From Magicicada septendecula (taxonomy: Eukaryota > Arthropoda > Insecta > Hemiptera > Cicadidae), in NCBI GenBank assembly GCA_034769895.1, contig CM068370.1:46242344-46306343 (forward strand): a stretch of 64,000 nucleotides of DNA, in the 5' to 3' direction. The notes below the pieces were generated by a model. That model was not told the DNA's origin and did not search any database. It worked only from the letters and a program-made list of their open reading frames with translations. This document shows, one piece after another, positions 53,827-64,000 of this stretch (position 1 is its first letter; the number at the start of each line of letters is the position of its first letter). A program made the translations under genes and the position numbers.

Positions 53827-56540
53827 ATAAGAATGAGTATAATACATCTGATAGGTGAATAATTATGTAAATGTACAAATGAAGAATATAATATATTGTA
53901 TGTGTGTATGTCTTTGATTTGTATATTGAAACAAAGGTCCAGACTGAATATCTGTTAACCCAACTGCTTATCGCAAAGAGATTTCATACATACATACATA
54001 CATCATTGGCTCTACAGCCCAGATCGAGCTATTCCTCAATTTTTCTTTTATTGTAAGTAGCAATGTATCACATTCCTCATGACTCACTATGTGTCTGAGA
54101 TATAAGGCCCTGCTTCTCTTTATGACCTGTCCAATTTCTGCTCACATGTTTCTTAATTCCACATAATTATTTATCATTTTATAAGTATTAAAAAGGAAAA
54201 CTTAAAGTATTTATATTTAGTATTTATATTTTAACTTTTTCATTTAAATTTAATTACAACTGTTTCTCCTGCATCACAGTTTCTCTGGTGAACCACAATT
54301 TTTAGCAATACTGTATCTCAAAAAAAGTGAAACAATTTTACTCTTTGTTACCTACAAAATAATACATTACATCAACTTTAAACTCCTTCCATGCAGATTT
54401 TACATCTACTGTTGGTATTATGATCACGTATATGTGTATACTTTTTTTCAAGTTAGTCTTAAACATATTCTTTCATTACATTTTTTTTTAATCTTCAATA
54501 TTTAAATTTACAGTGATTATGTTTACTAATTTAATATCTTGTAGTATATTTCATGCCGGTTTTAACACAATTTAATTAAGTATATTTTTTTTTAATAAGA
54601 ATGAGAAATGAGGGTATAATAACGTTGCAAACACTTGGGTATACGCAGCCCTGCAGCACATTCTTAACACCATCACCACCGTGTTTTTCTTAGCCTCTTT
54701 CCTTTGTCTGAACGCACCTTACAGTATCTTGTGGAACTTAATTTTGTTCAATAGGGTCCATTTTCTTTTTGGAAAATTTTGGGCAGATGTTCGGTACTGT
54801 TCTTCTGTTTTAGAATCGTAATCTGAGTTGCCATCAGAAGATTCATCAGGTTCATAGGTACAGTAGCATCTTTATCCATATTGTTATATCGGTCTCTGAT
54901 CGTTGTATGGTACAGTGGAAAACTAAATACAAGACACCAATTAAGTCACTAATCACCAGCTTTAATTTTCACAGTTAAACAGTTCATAATTAACAACACA
55001 AGTGTCTTACAACAAATCAAATAAAAATTGTCCACACACACAATAAAAGTCAATTAATGTTAAAACACAATTGTATTACAATATACCGCCCAATTATAAA
55101 ACACACCTCTTCACTAATAACCACTTGAATGCATACAGTAAACACCAACAATAAACTCAAACCACACTGTAATATATCACAACTATAACTCAAACTGAAC
55201 GTCGTTGAGTACTGGTATTTATACCCCCCAAAATACTATATTATTCTATACTGCGGATTAATAATAAAGGAAAACATTAGAGCATAATTAATTTCGGCCT
55301 TGACACAGTTCGCGCAGCTTCTGGCACACTCTAGCTAATGTGTCGAGAATCACGTATGCCACACAGACTCACAGCTGGATTCATCTGGAATATTCTATAA
55401 ACATGTAGATTGTTCTGTAATGTCATAACAATATTATCAATTTTGAATCCTGAATAATTGGAATTTTCATTGTATATTGATCCATTTAATACAAAAATAA
55501 AATGTTTTGACATTTTGTTTACATTAAAAACACCACAAGCCTAGCACAAGCAACAGCTGAACACTGAGTGTATCACTGGTTTGTGGGAGACCTTTACAAA
55601 CAAAAATTGTTGTAGATGGTACTGTTTTGCAGCAGGTCAGCAATTTTGAATATCTGGGCTATAATGCAGTAGCGGACTAAGGGTGGCAAAATTTTGAACT
55701 AAATTATGGTGGCAAAATTTTGAACTAAATTATAACAGCAGGCTATGTAACGAATTAGTGGCATAACTAGGAGCCGATCCTGGGGGGGGGGGTGAGACTG
55801 GCTTGAATGTTGGATTCCTATATTTTCCTCACAACAAATGAGACACTCCAAAAAATTTCTCATACAATAATTTGCCAAGTGAATGAGCAGCAGAGTAGTC
55901 TCATTGAAAGTCTCACACTCACAACACAATCAAATACAGTGCTTGCAGAAAAAAAAAATTACCTTTTTCTTCTTATCGGAAGGCAGAAAATACATACATC
56001 CACAGAAAAATACATTGCACAAGAAAATAATAAGTGAAAAGCATGTATAGATTAGTGTTTTTATAATTTAATCTTTATATTGTTTTAAAATAGCTACCAA
56101 CCAATTATGGCTAATGTGTTTTTCAAATTTAAACAACCATAATAATGTAATCATCTGAATTTACTTTTATAAAGGGTGAAGATACTTTTATAAAGAATGA
56201 GATTGCAGTTTGATTACAGTAGAAAGTAGTAGTAGCGGACTAAGGGGGCGGGAGGGGTTGACCGCCCCTGCCTCACTTAGTAGGGGGCCTCCAGATTTGG
56301 AAAAATTAATTTTTTTTTTTTGTAAATGTTTTAATTTATTTGCAAATGTTCTATTGTCACGTGCTGAAACGCAGCACTATGATAGGTCCAGGATTTAATC
56401 GATTGATTTCAAAGATTTTTTTCATATTATTTTGAAATCTACCTTACAACTTTACCGCATAAAGTGTTTATAGATATTAAAAAAAAAACTTATAATGGTA
56501 AGTTTATTATTAGAAATACATTCATATTAAAAAAGAAGCG
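53827..56540. other. non-coding stretch
   Basis: No complete gene recognised. Contents: a CATA run at 53985-54003 followed by 'attggctctacagccc', a short acidic minus-strand frame (about 54890-54760, 'SDGNSDYDSKTEEQYR'), a Merlin-end-like segment at 54887-54930, a 26-bp tandem duplication at 55682-55733, and two AGTAGCGGACTAAGGG words (55669, 56230) that resemble hAT element ends. The rest is AT-rich. Confidence 0.45.
55682..55733 (+). repeat. 26-bp tandem duplication
   Basis: Two exact copies of a 26-base unit beginning ggtggcaaaattttgaac, directly after the AGTAGCGGACTAAGG word. Confidence 0.85.
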
Positions 56541-56650
56541 TTAGTTGTACCTGGTGTCAGTGCCACACCATGCAGTCAGAAGTTGCAAGTTGAAGCGCAA
56601 GCAGCACAGATGGAAACGGCAGCGGCAGCGACTCAAGAAGGCCGTGGCCG

Positions 56651-57300
56651 TACAAAACAAACTCAAACAGAACAACACACCAGACGAACTTATCAACGAC
56701 ATAACAGAAACTCTGAACATTGTCACAAAACAAAACTACTTTACTTATAACAATAAATATTACACACAGAATGATGGTCTACCCATGGGCTCCCCCATAT
56801 CCAGCATTCTAGTAGAAGTCTTCCTCCAACACTTAGAAAAAACAAAAATACTCACAAACAGTGACAGACACACATAAAATACTATATTCGCACAGATACG
56901 TTGATGACATTCTAATACTATACAGGGGAAACAAAAGACAAGTGAACAGTTACTAACGCACATAAACAAAATACATAAAAACATAACCTTTACTGCCAAA
57001 TACGAACACAACAATACCATAAACTTCTTAGACCTCTCCATCACAGAACTTGAACACAGGCACAAATTCAGTATATATAGAAAACCAACTACAACTGACA
57101 CACTAATACACAACTCCTCCAGTCACCCAATACAACACAAACTAGCTGCCTTCAGAACCATGATGCATAGACTTAACAACATCCCCCTAGATGAAAAAGA
57201 CTACAAAGACGAACTAAACACGATAAAATATCTAGCAGAATCTAATGGATATGACAGAACAATAGTCAGTAAACTCCTACACAAAACAAACAACACACAA
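56651..57300 (+). pseudogene. PLE family 2 reverse transcriptase
   Basis: In successive frames it encodes NDGLPMGSPISSILVEVFLQ (motif B), HRYVDDILILYRGNKR (catalytic Asp pair), INFLDLSIT, YRKPTTTD and the thumb start. The first block is in frame with an upstream basic stretch not found in the other copies. Stops and shifts prevent translation across the catalytic site. Confidence 0.86.
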
Positions 57301-57479
57301 AGACAAAAAACAACAAATTCATAACACTAACATACATCCACAAACAAACTGAAAAAATAGCCCACAAATTCAAAAAAGCAGGATACAGAATCGCTTACAA
57401 AACTACTACCAAAACAGAACACACACTATCAAAACACACACACACACTATCAAAACACACACACAAAGCACAAAACAAA

Positions 57480-57896
57480 TTCGATCTACCTGGTGTTTAC
57501 AGATTAAATTGCTCAAATTGCAACAAATTCTACATAGGCCAGACAGGACGTAGCTTCAAACAGAGATACAGTGAACACACAAAGGCACTCCACTCCACTA
57601 CAGAATCTACCTTTGCAAACCACCTCATTGAAGCAAACCACACATACAAAAATATTGACAATAACATGAACATTCTACATGTACACACAAAAGGCCGAAA
57701 ACTAGACACTCTAGAACAATTGGAAATATACAAACACACGAAAACAAATAAAAACGACATCCTAAACGAGCAGACACAATTCAAATCGCACACATTATTC
57801 GAACATATCTCACCCCACACACACAACATCGATCTTTCGAAATTCGATTCTGTCGCCCACAACAGGACGGACAGCGCTACCAGCGGCAACCTCTGA
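57480..57896 (+). pseudogene. PLE family 2 GIY-YIG endonuclease
   Basis: Open over the nuclease: GVYRLNCSNCNKFYIGQTGR, SFKQRYSEHTKALHS and a C-terminal block ending 'DSATSGNL', then CTGAAGAAG. Very close to the copy at 39223-39647, including the shared ending, so these two form a subfamily distinct from 16033-18150. Confidence 0.86.
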
Positions 57897-58036
57897 AGAA
57901 GTCTTTTAAAGGTGAAAACCGGTTCAGGTTGTAAGTAAAACTTTGTTTTTACTTATAAAAAACTTTGTGTTCTGAGTCGTTATTGTAATAGTTGTATTTA
58001 GTTAAGTAACGGATACGTCATGGACAACGAAATCCA

Positions 58037-58198
58037 AGAATTCATCTCCTTTGAATTCAGTAGCCTGTAACGGATTATTGACTTCAGAGTGAATATTTGT
58101 TCTGGACAGGATCTGCACTTCCTGAAGCGACCCTGATATTTACCCAAATGGCTATCCAATGTTTTTTCTACTCTCTTCAATAGTATCTTTGAAAACAT
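58037..58198 (-). pseudogene. LINE reverse transcriptase fragment
   Basis: The minus-strand frame reads 'ILLKRVEKTLDSHLGKYQGR' then 'FRKCRSCPEQIFTLKSIIRY', the RT motif 'QxGFRxGRSCxEQI' of non-LTR retrotransposons. Only about 55 codons remain. It directly abuts the PLE tail. Confidence 0.8.
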
Positions 58199-59100
58199 TG
58201 TGTGTTTTATTATTATTGTATTTTGAAAGCCATTGGGGATGACATGTCAGTGTCACTCGGGAAGCTTTCACTTCAGTTAACAGTAACATGGCTCAGCTGC
58301 TTGCTCACAGTACACTATCTTTGTGTTACAGATGGCTGCTTCAGTAGTAATGAAGATCTGTGCTTGTATTATAGTGATAGACAACAGCTTGAATTGTTAG
58401 AAAAGAACCAAGACGATCTGATGCAACTGAAATTGAAACTAAGGATATGCGACAGTATTTTGAATTTATTAAAATAATTATGTGTACTCTGTTTTGAATA
58501 AATTTTATATTTTTGCATATATTTTAAAGGATTTTATAAAGACATTCCAGTTAGAATTAATGGGATGGACTTCACAAAAATCTGGATTGGTAACATATAT
58601 GCCAAATCTTCCATTTCTTTCCTGACAACGTTTAGAAATTGACTGCATCACAGTTTTATCTGAATTAGCCTGATTTCTTCCAGTTTTCATGGGACTTGGT
58701 CAGTTTTTACAATGTGTGTTTGTTAGCTCTAATGTGATCAGGGAGGATTCATTCTTGATATCAAGAAATAATTTAAAATGTTTGTTCCAGCATCCAAATT
58801 AATTTTAGAGGACCAAAGGCTAATGGCTTGAACACGTAAAAAGGGGAGTCTATATTGAAACATGTGCTGCTGCTTTTGTTCTTTCCACTTTTTATGTGCA
58901 CATAGTTTTGAACTTGATACAAAAGTAAAAGTGTTCTTTTACTCATTGCCAGTTCCATTCTCTTCAACAATGGTTTTCTTTACTCACTAGATTGTAAGTT
59001 GGACAATAATAACTAATCCTTCTGGTTATGTCTTGCTTGAAAGAGTTTAGTAATTAATATACTATTGAATATATTACTAGGATATTACAGGCTAAGACGA
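58199..59100. other. non-coding stretch with a short unassigned frame
   Basis: A 91-codon frame (58202-58477) with Leu/Gln/Lys-rich residues has no family signature. The rest is AT-rich without recognised features. Confidence 0.4.
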
Positions 59101-59109
59101 TGGTGGGCT

Positions 59110-59620
59110 ACCACCTTGGGCTTAATGTTCAGCTCAATTTTCTGGACATGAATATAATGTATCTTACATTACAAACAATGATGTGGTGAATAAGCTACTA
59201 CAATCTTATGTGCGATTGTAACCATCAGTTACTCAAGAACCATCATGAGAACTTTAAAATCAATAAGTAAAGAAACAAAAAGTTCTACCCCACACTTCTC
59301 TATGAGTCTGAGGGTTGGACTTAACGAAATTCAATTGTATTCAAGCAGCCGAAATGATTTTTCTCAGGCACATGGCAAAGTATTCTAGAAGACTGGAGAA
59401 GAAAATTATAGAAAACACATATGGGAAGAACTGAATATTGTGGGCATAAGAGTGTCCAATATCATCTAAAATAGTTTGCACATCTTAACCAAACTGACAA
59501 CTGTTGCATCCCTAAACATCTACTGAATTATAAGGCAAAAGGATGGAGAGGCATGGGATGTCCGAAGAACCGCTGGAGCTACAAGCTCTAGTCATCTGCT
59601 TGGGACTGGAACAAGCCATT
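59110..59620 (+). pseudogene. LINE C-terminal relic
   Basis: Scattered over frames are 'VSYITNNDVVNKLLQSYVR', 'FYPTLLYESEGWT', 'IQAAEMIFLRHMA', and 'IPKHLLNYKAKGWRGMGCPK' followed by NRW. These match the end of the RT and C-terminal region of LINE-type ORF2 (usual form: PTLLYGSE.WT....IQAAEM.FLR ... LP..LL.Y.P.G.R..GRP..RW). Many stops and shifts show long decay. Orientation is opposite to the fragment at 58037-58198. Confidence 0.8.
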
Positions 59621-59936
59621 TTGTTTTAATCCTTGTTGAAGATGATGAATAATAACTGACAATACTATTACTGATTATTCTGTTGTAGCTAAAAACTTAA
59701 CCCTAATCATGCTATATATACCAATACACATACAAATGTGTTATAATGTATTCAGGAAATTGTGTATTAACACAAGTTATTACACAATAATAATAATTAA
59801 CTATCAATAATTTATAATTACAATATTAAATAAAGCAACAAACTGCTCTTGATAAGCAGCTAGAGGTATAGGGCATCTTTTTGTCCACGGGATGGGAAGC
59901 TGCCATGAAAGGTGGCTGGTCATTAGCATAGGTAAA

Positions 59937-60520
59937 ATCGGTATGGAGAACCATACATGACTTCCATGTTCTAAGATTTATATTTAAAATAATTTTCGAA
60001 ATGAAATATTTCTATAGAAACTACTTCTTTCTTCAGCCTTAACCACACTACTGTGGTCACTAACGTATACCACCTCATGTTAGCGCACTCGATTTTTACT
60101 GATGATGTTAGTCGATGGCACTGCCAAAATGTCTGGTTTTCCAGAAAACATTGGACCACGGCCAAACAGCCCGGGAAGGAATTTTAACAACAAACTACCG
60201 TACTTCTTTGTTGCCAATAACGTAGTACACATATAGAAAATTATCCCCTCCCCCTTCAATTATCATTTTCATTTATTGATATTTCATCTACCTTTCTACA
60301 GTGGATTATGACCTTCTTTTCAGGATACTTTATTTATCAAAATTAAGTACTTTACTCTTGTTAAAACATAAAACGTTGCAGGTAAACTACCCCTTCCCCT
60401 TAACCGATCTTCACAAAAATGAATAGGCCTTGAGTACTGCTACAACTCAGGCACATCTGCAACAAATTATTTGATTCTGTTTGAATTTGGAGCAGTTATT
60501 GTTTGCCATAGAAAAAATTC

Positions 60521-60559
<39 letters not shown>

Positions 60560-60680
60560 TTCCTGGAAAATGACTTTTCTTCATGTTTTGAGGATAGTAC
60601 AATCAGAATCAGCCCCTATCTCGAACATGATTTTTTTCACCATCACCATACCTCTATTTCCTTACGGAACATGGAAGTAA
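59937..60680 (+). mobile_element. E-family dispersed repeat, copy 4 (complete)
   Basis: From ATCGGTATGGAGAACC to GGAACATGGAAGTAA, about 744 bp, with the middle block, a decayed hammerhead-like motif (60097-60136, GAAA mutated), one ~160-bp unit (about 60372-60505), a CA run at 60527-60555 and the 3' end. It is not preceded by R3, so its left boundary confirms the family start. Confidence 0.78.
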
Positions 60681-61869
60681 AAATGGAAGGCCATAGAAAA
60701 ATATTCCACTAAAAATATCGATGGAGTTTCCAAAACAGACAGGTTACCAAGTCTGTAGTGTAGGCCTGCGAGGTAATATACTCAGGGGCACTTTGGTGAT
60801 ACTCGAAGCTTTGATATACACAGCTCTGTTCCTACTCTTGTCCAAAATGCTTGCAGTGCTCGCTTCAACTATTATCTTTTCATTCTGCATCATGTGTCAC
60901 AACCCACATGCCTAAATATTTAACAATTTCTGTACAACTCAAGAGTTCACAAAAAGTTTTATTTCTATTCTTATATGTACATTATTATAAAAAATACTCT
61001 AAAGCTTTGAAGCATTTAATAATGATTAAATCATACTAAATTAACTTAACATACAGTTTGTGATTTAAAAAATCATATGAACAAATTTACAACAATCAAC
61101 AGGTATACAAAATTTTGTAATTATTTAATTTATACATTTTTATTTACTTGCTATAACAATAATTTTAAATAACATGTAGCTTTATTACAGTTTATTTATC
61201 GGCACATCTGTTTGACAAATGAACTAGTGCAGCAACAGACAACGTGCATTAGTGAAGGCTGTTTGGAATGTGTCATGTGCATTTATATTATTACATCTTA
61301 AGAACTACATTAACCTCTTGTATAGAAACAGAACTGTAAACAATACTAGCATCTAGCCTTACCTTTTCCTATCCAGGATGTGTAAGACGCACAATGGTGG
61401 GTCTTATTGCTAAATAATTTCATTTTTTAACAATTATTTCGAATTGCTGTTACGGATGAAGTCTTTTCAGTAATTGTTTAGATACTGGGGCTCACAAAAT
61501 TTACAGTTATCACAATTCCCAAGATAATGGTGAATGCTGTTACTCAATCTTTTACGATTAAATAAAATACTGTAATCATATACTTAAATTGCTAAAAACA
61601 ACGAGAGAACACTTGTAGGAACACCACTAAACAAACCGAAAATAAGTTACAGGCTATAGGTTAAGTTAACAAAATATCTCACTGTTGATGTAGTTGTCCC
61701 CTGCTATCTCCTCCCACCATTGTGTCTTACACATCCTGGATAGGAAAGTACAGCTAGACACTAGTTTTAAACGATGGCCTCTTCAAAGAGGTCACATGCA
61801 CTCCTGCAAAGAATCAGATGTGTTACAGATAGTCGAATTTTAACTTAATTTTATTAAGTTTTAGTTCAT
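60681..61869. other. non-coding stretch
   Basis: AT-rich DNA. Two words built on ATCCAGGATGTGTAAGAC occur inverted at about 61371-61390 and 61723-61743 and enclose ~350 bp. No gene recognised. Confidence 0.4.
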
Positions 61870-62227
61870 TTGACTACTGACAGGGTTATAAAATAATTCT
61901 GAAAGAATTGTTGCTTTTACAATACCATCCTTTATCACCCGACTACTCAAATCTGCCAGTTTTTCACAGAAACTGAAGTTTGATGATTTGATCCTCATGA
62001 CCTAGTGATGCTCCAAACATTTCAAGGATTCTCCTAGCCTTAAAAAACTTGACTGGCCTCATTGATTGACATGATTAATGTTAAATTTACTTTGGGATAC
62101 TTCCAAACATAATACAGTTTAAAATAAACAAAACAAAATTTTATTTCTAATTTTTCCAGAACTGTATACACATAATTTGATCTGGATAGAACGTGTATTA
62201 AACAATAATACTATTTGATGCAAATAA
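61870..62227 (+). repeat. R3 dispersed repeat, copy 5
   Basis: Almost identical to 27190-27540 and again followed by the same truncated E-family fragment (62228-62380) with a CA run at 62350-62376. Confidence 0.78.
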
Positions 62228-62343
62228 TGAAAATATCCGTGTGGAGAACTATACATGACTTCCATGTTTTAAGATTTATATTTAAAATCGTTTTAGAAAT
62301 GAAATATTTTTACAGAAACTACTTCTATCTTCAGCCTCAACCA

Positions 62344-62375
<32 letters not shown>

Positions 62376-62380
62376 TTCCT

Positions 62381-62984
62381 TTTTTCTTTATTTAATTTGT
62401 ATTCTATATTAGAACAAATGTTTTCAGAGTTTACAATTTTTTTTTTAATTTCTTGAATTAATTTTTTTAATTTTATGCAATGTGGACACATACAGAGGAG
62501 TGTTAGTTTTTATGTTTTTTTCAATAAATAAAAATGAGAGGAGTGAGTGAGAGAGAAAGAGAGAGAGAGAGAGAGTGTGTGTGAGAGAGAGAGACCAAAA
62601 ATAACACATACAGAAATTTCATCAGAACCTTTCCTTTCTAATAGTAAAAATATAACTAAATAATGAATGAGAAAGAACATTAACCAAATGAATGGAAATT
62701 ATAGTTATTATTTGTTGTCTAATAAACAGGTACTAGTAATGGCTTCATATACTTCACATCTTAAATTATAATCACACATTAGTACATAGTGTTACTAATT
62801 TCATAAGTCCACAAAATTTGTAATTATTAAATTCCACTCTAACCCATTATTAATACTTAATCATTTGCGTGTTAACAGAAACTGCACATTGCTTTTTATT
62901 GCATTATGTTGAAAAAAGGATTTTAATGTACTTGTTTGGTTATACGTTAGAATGTACTGGGTTCTAAATTGGAAGTAGAATTCT
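62381..62984. other. non-coding stretch
   Basis: Mirrors 43690-43850 and 28500-28720 in part (inverted or direct), with a GA-rich run at 62535-62594 and a partial satellite unit near 62893-62975. No gene recognised. Confidence 0.45.
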
Positions 62985-64000
62985 TGAAAAGAACGAATCC
63001 ATAATATTTTTACCATGTGGGGCGCATTCCTTGAAACATGTGGGTGTTAATGCTGTGAAACTCAATGCAGATGTGATGACATTTTTCAGGCATGTTGCAA
63101 GTCTTTACTCATTTTTCTCTAGCAGCCCTAGAGAAAAATGTTGGGAAGTTTTGAAAAAGCACATTCCTTTATCACTGCAGAGCTTCCCTGAAACAAGATG
63201 AAGTGAGAGGATCCAAGCTGTCAAACCAATAATTAAGCACTACCCAGGAGTACTTAAATTGTTGGATATATTTTAGAAGAGATGTCTTCTGTCTAACTCC
63301 CTCTGCCTACAACATCATATTAGGGCTTAAGAAATATTTCAATTCCACAAAGAGCTTAATGTTGGCATCTTTTTGGTTCAAAGTGCTTTCATATATTGAC
63401 TAAAAAAATGTTATTCAAAGCAAAGGAATCACACTCAACATTGAAATAACTCTAGTGTAAGATTTGCTGACAGAATTGAAATTGTTGCGTGATAATCCAG
63501 ACAGCATAATTGAAGAACCAAACTTAATTGCAAAAGAACTAATAAAAGTTCCTCCTGAATCTCCCAAAAGGTGGAAAAAAAGTACAGATCAATCCAATAG
63601 TGATTTTTCAGTAAACAAAGATCAAGAAAATAAATTTAAAACCTCAGTCATGTACCCAGTATTAGAGTTTGTAATGGGCAACATAAAAACACGATTCACT
63701 GCAATTAGTTCAATTCGTGACTTGTTTCCACCAGTATTGAATTTACGGACATGGAAAATGATGAATTAGAATTGAAAGTAAAAGTTCTCATTAGCAAGTT
63801 TAAAAAGGAATTGGCAATGGATCTATTTGAAGAAATATTACACTTGAAGAACATTTATAAAACAGAGTTTGAATCAGAAAAGAATCCACTAAGCCTACTC
63901 CAAAAACCTTCAAGCTGTATTTGTGAACTTCTGTCTTGCCTATAGGCTTTTCTGTACTATTCCAGTTACAGTTTCGTCTCCTGAAAAATCTTTCAGCAGG
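62985..64000 (+). pseudogene. hAT transposase relic, ZMYM1-like, cut by window end
   Basis: Blocks in order: 'IIFLPCGAHSLKHVGVNAVK', 'FFRHVASLYSFFSSSPREKC', 'LSLQSFPETR' then a stop and 'SERIQAVKPIIKHYPGVLKL' (about 62990-63275). Then a helical region (63464-63940, 'KTSVMYPVLEFVMGNIKTRF'). Finally 'RLFCTIPVTVSSPEKSFSR' at the very end, the start of the hAT C-terminal dimerisation motif (usual form: L.TIPVT.A..ERSFS). Stops at about 63199 and 63275 and a shift near 63770 show decay. The sequence differs from the hAT relic at 25298. Confidence 0.85.

Larger units (their letters stand above)
56651..58036 (+). mobile_element. PLE family 2, longer copy with catalytic RT and tail
   Basis: Covers RT from 'NKLKQNNTPDELI' through NYFTYNNKYYTQNDGLPMGS, HRYVDDILILY, thumb, GIY-YIG, 3' UTR and tail (ending aaatccaagaa at about 58036). 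A 2-base loss near 56868 and further indels near 56938 and 57290 break the frame. An extra CA-rich duplication lies near 57425-57465. The 5' end is truncated and joined to an unrelated GC-rich patch. Confidence 0.87.

Noticed and set aside
58202-58477. 91-codon plus-strand frame
   Set aside because: Could be a gene fragment, but nothing in it is recognisable, so no product was assigned.

Overview
The window looks like repeat-dense, AT-rich nuclear DNA from an animal with a large genome. An arthropod, probably an insect, is the best guess: THAP-bearing P-like, Merlin-like, mariner, hAT, Ty3/Gypsy and Penelope-like families occur together. The species cannot be fixed from the sequence. I found no convincing host gene, rRNA or tRNA. 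Almost everything recognisable is a transposable element, and most copies are broken. The open exceptions are a Ty3/Gypsy gag-pol, a 293-aa Merlin-like transposase, and a 493-aa IS630/Tc1/mariner-type transposase that has one altered catalytic residue.

Layout. 1-4.9 kb: Ty3/Gypsy gag-pol on the minus strand, then about 3.5 kb of non-coding DNA. 8.4-12.8 kb: a THAP-bearing P-like element (minus), split by a 5'-truncated Penelope-like element (PLE) with an exact 11-bp target duplication. 12.8-14.9 kb: two head-to-tail copies of a dispersed repeat, the 'E family', one with a tandem array of ~160-bp units. 15.2-15.4 kb: a mariner relic. 15.9-18.3 kb: a head-to-head PLE pair bounded by one 11-bp duplication. 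19.4-20.1 kb: a Harbinger-type MITE carrying an antisense MADF fragment. 20.8-23.2 kb: a second, longer PLE family (minus) with a near-consensus hammerhead ribozyme downstream. 23.5-31.3 kb: satellite-like units, a hAT relic and E-family copies. Much of this reappears inverted at 43.9-47.3 kb and directly at 49.5-51.6 kb. 34.0-35.4 kb: the DD82E-spaced transposase. 36.8-37.7 kb and 41.4-42.3 kb: a dead and an intact Merlin-like copy. 38.3-39.8 kb: an E-family copy and a PLE. 48.3-48.8 kb: a second P-like fragment. 52.3-53.8 kb: satellite units and a 182-bp PLE end insertion. 56.6-58.0 kb: a further PLE. 58.0-59.6 kb: LINE relics. 59.9-60.7 kb: an E-family copy. 63-64 kb: a hAT (ZMYM1-like) transposase relic cut by the window edge.

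The most interesting signals are the PLEs and their relatives. Four PLE insertions have perfect 11-bp target duplications. One PLE family has a short asymmetric tail and inverted ends. Hammerhead-like cores occur at the ends of PLE families and also inside the dispersed, apparently non-coding E family. This suggests a retrozyme-like, ribozyme-carrying repeat. All alignments were made by eye.
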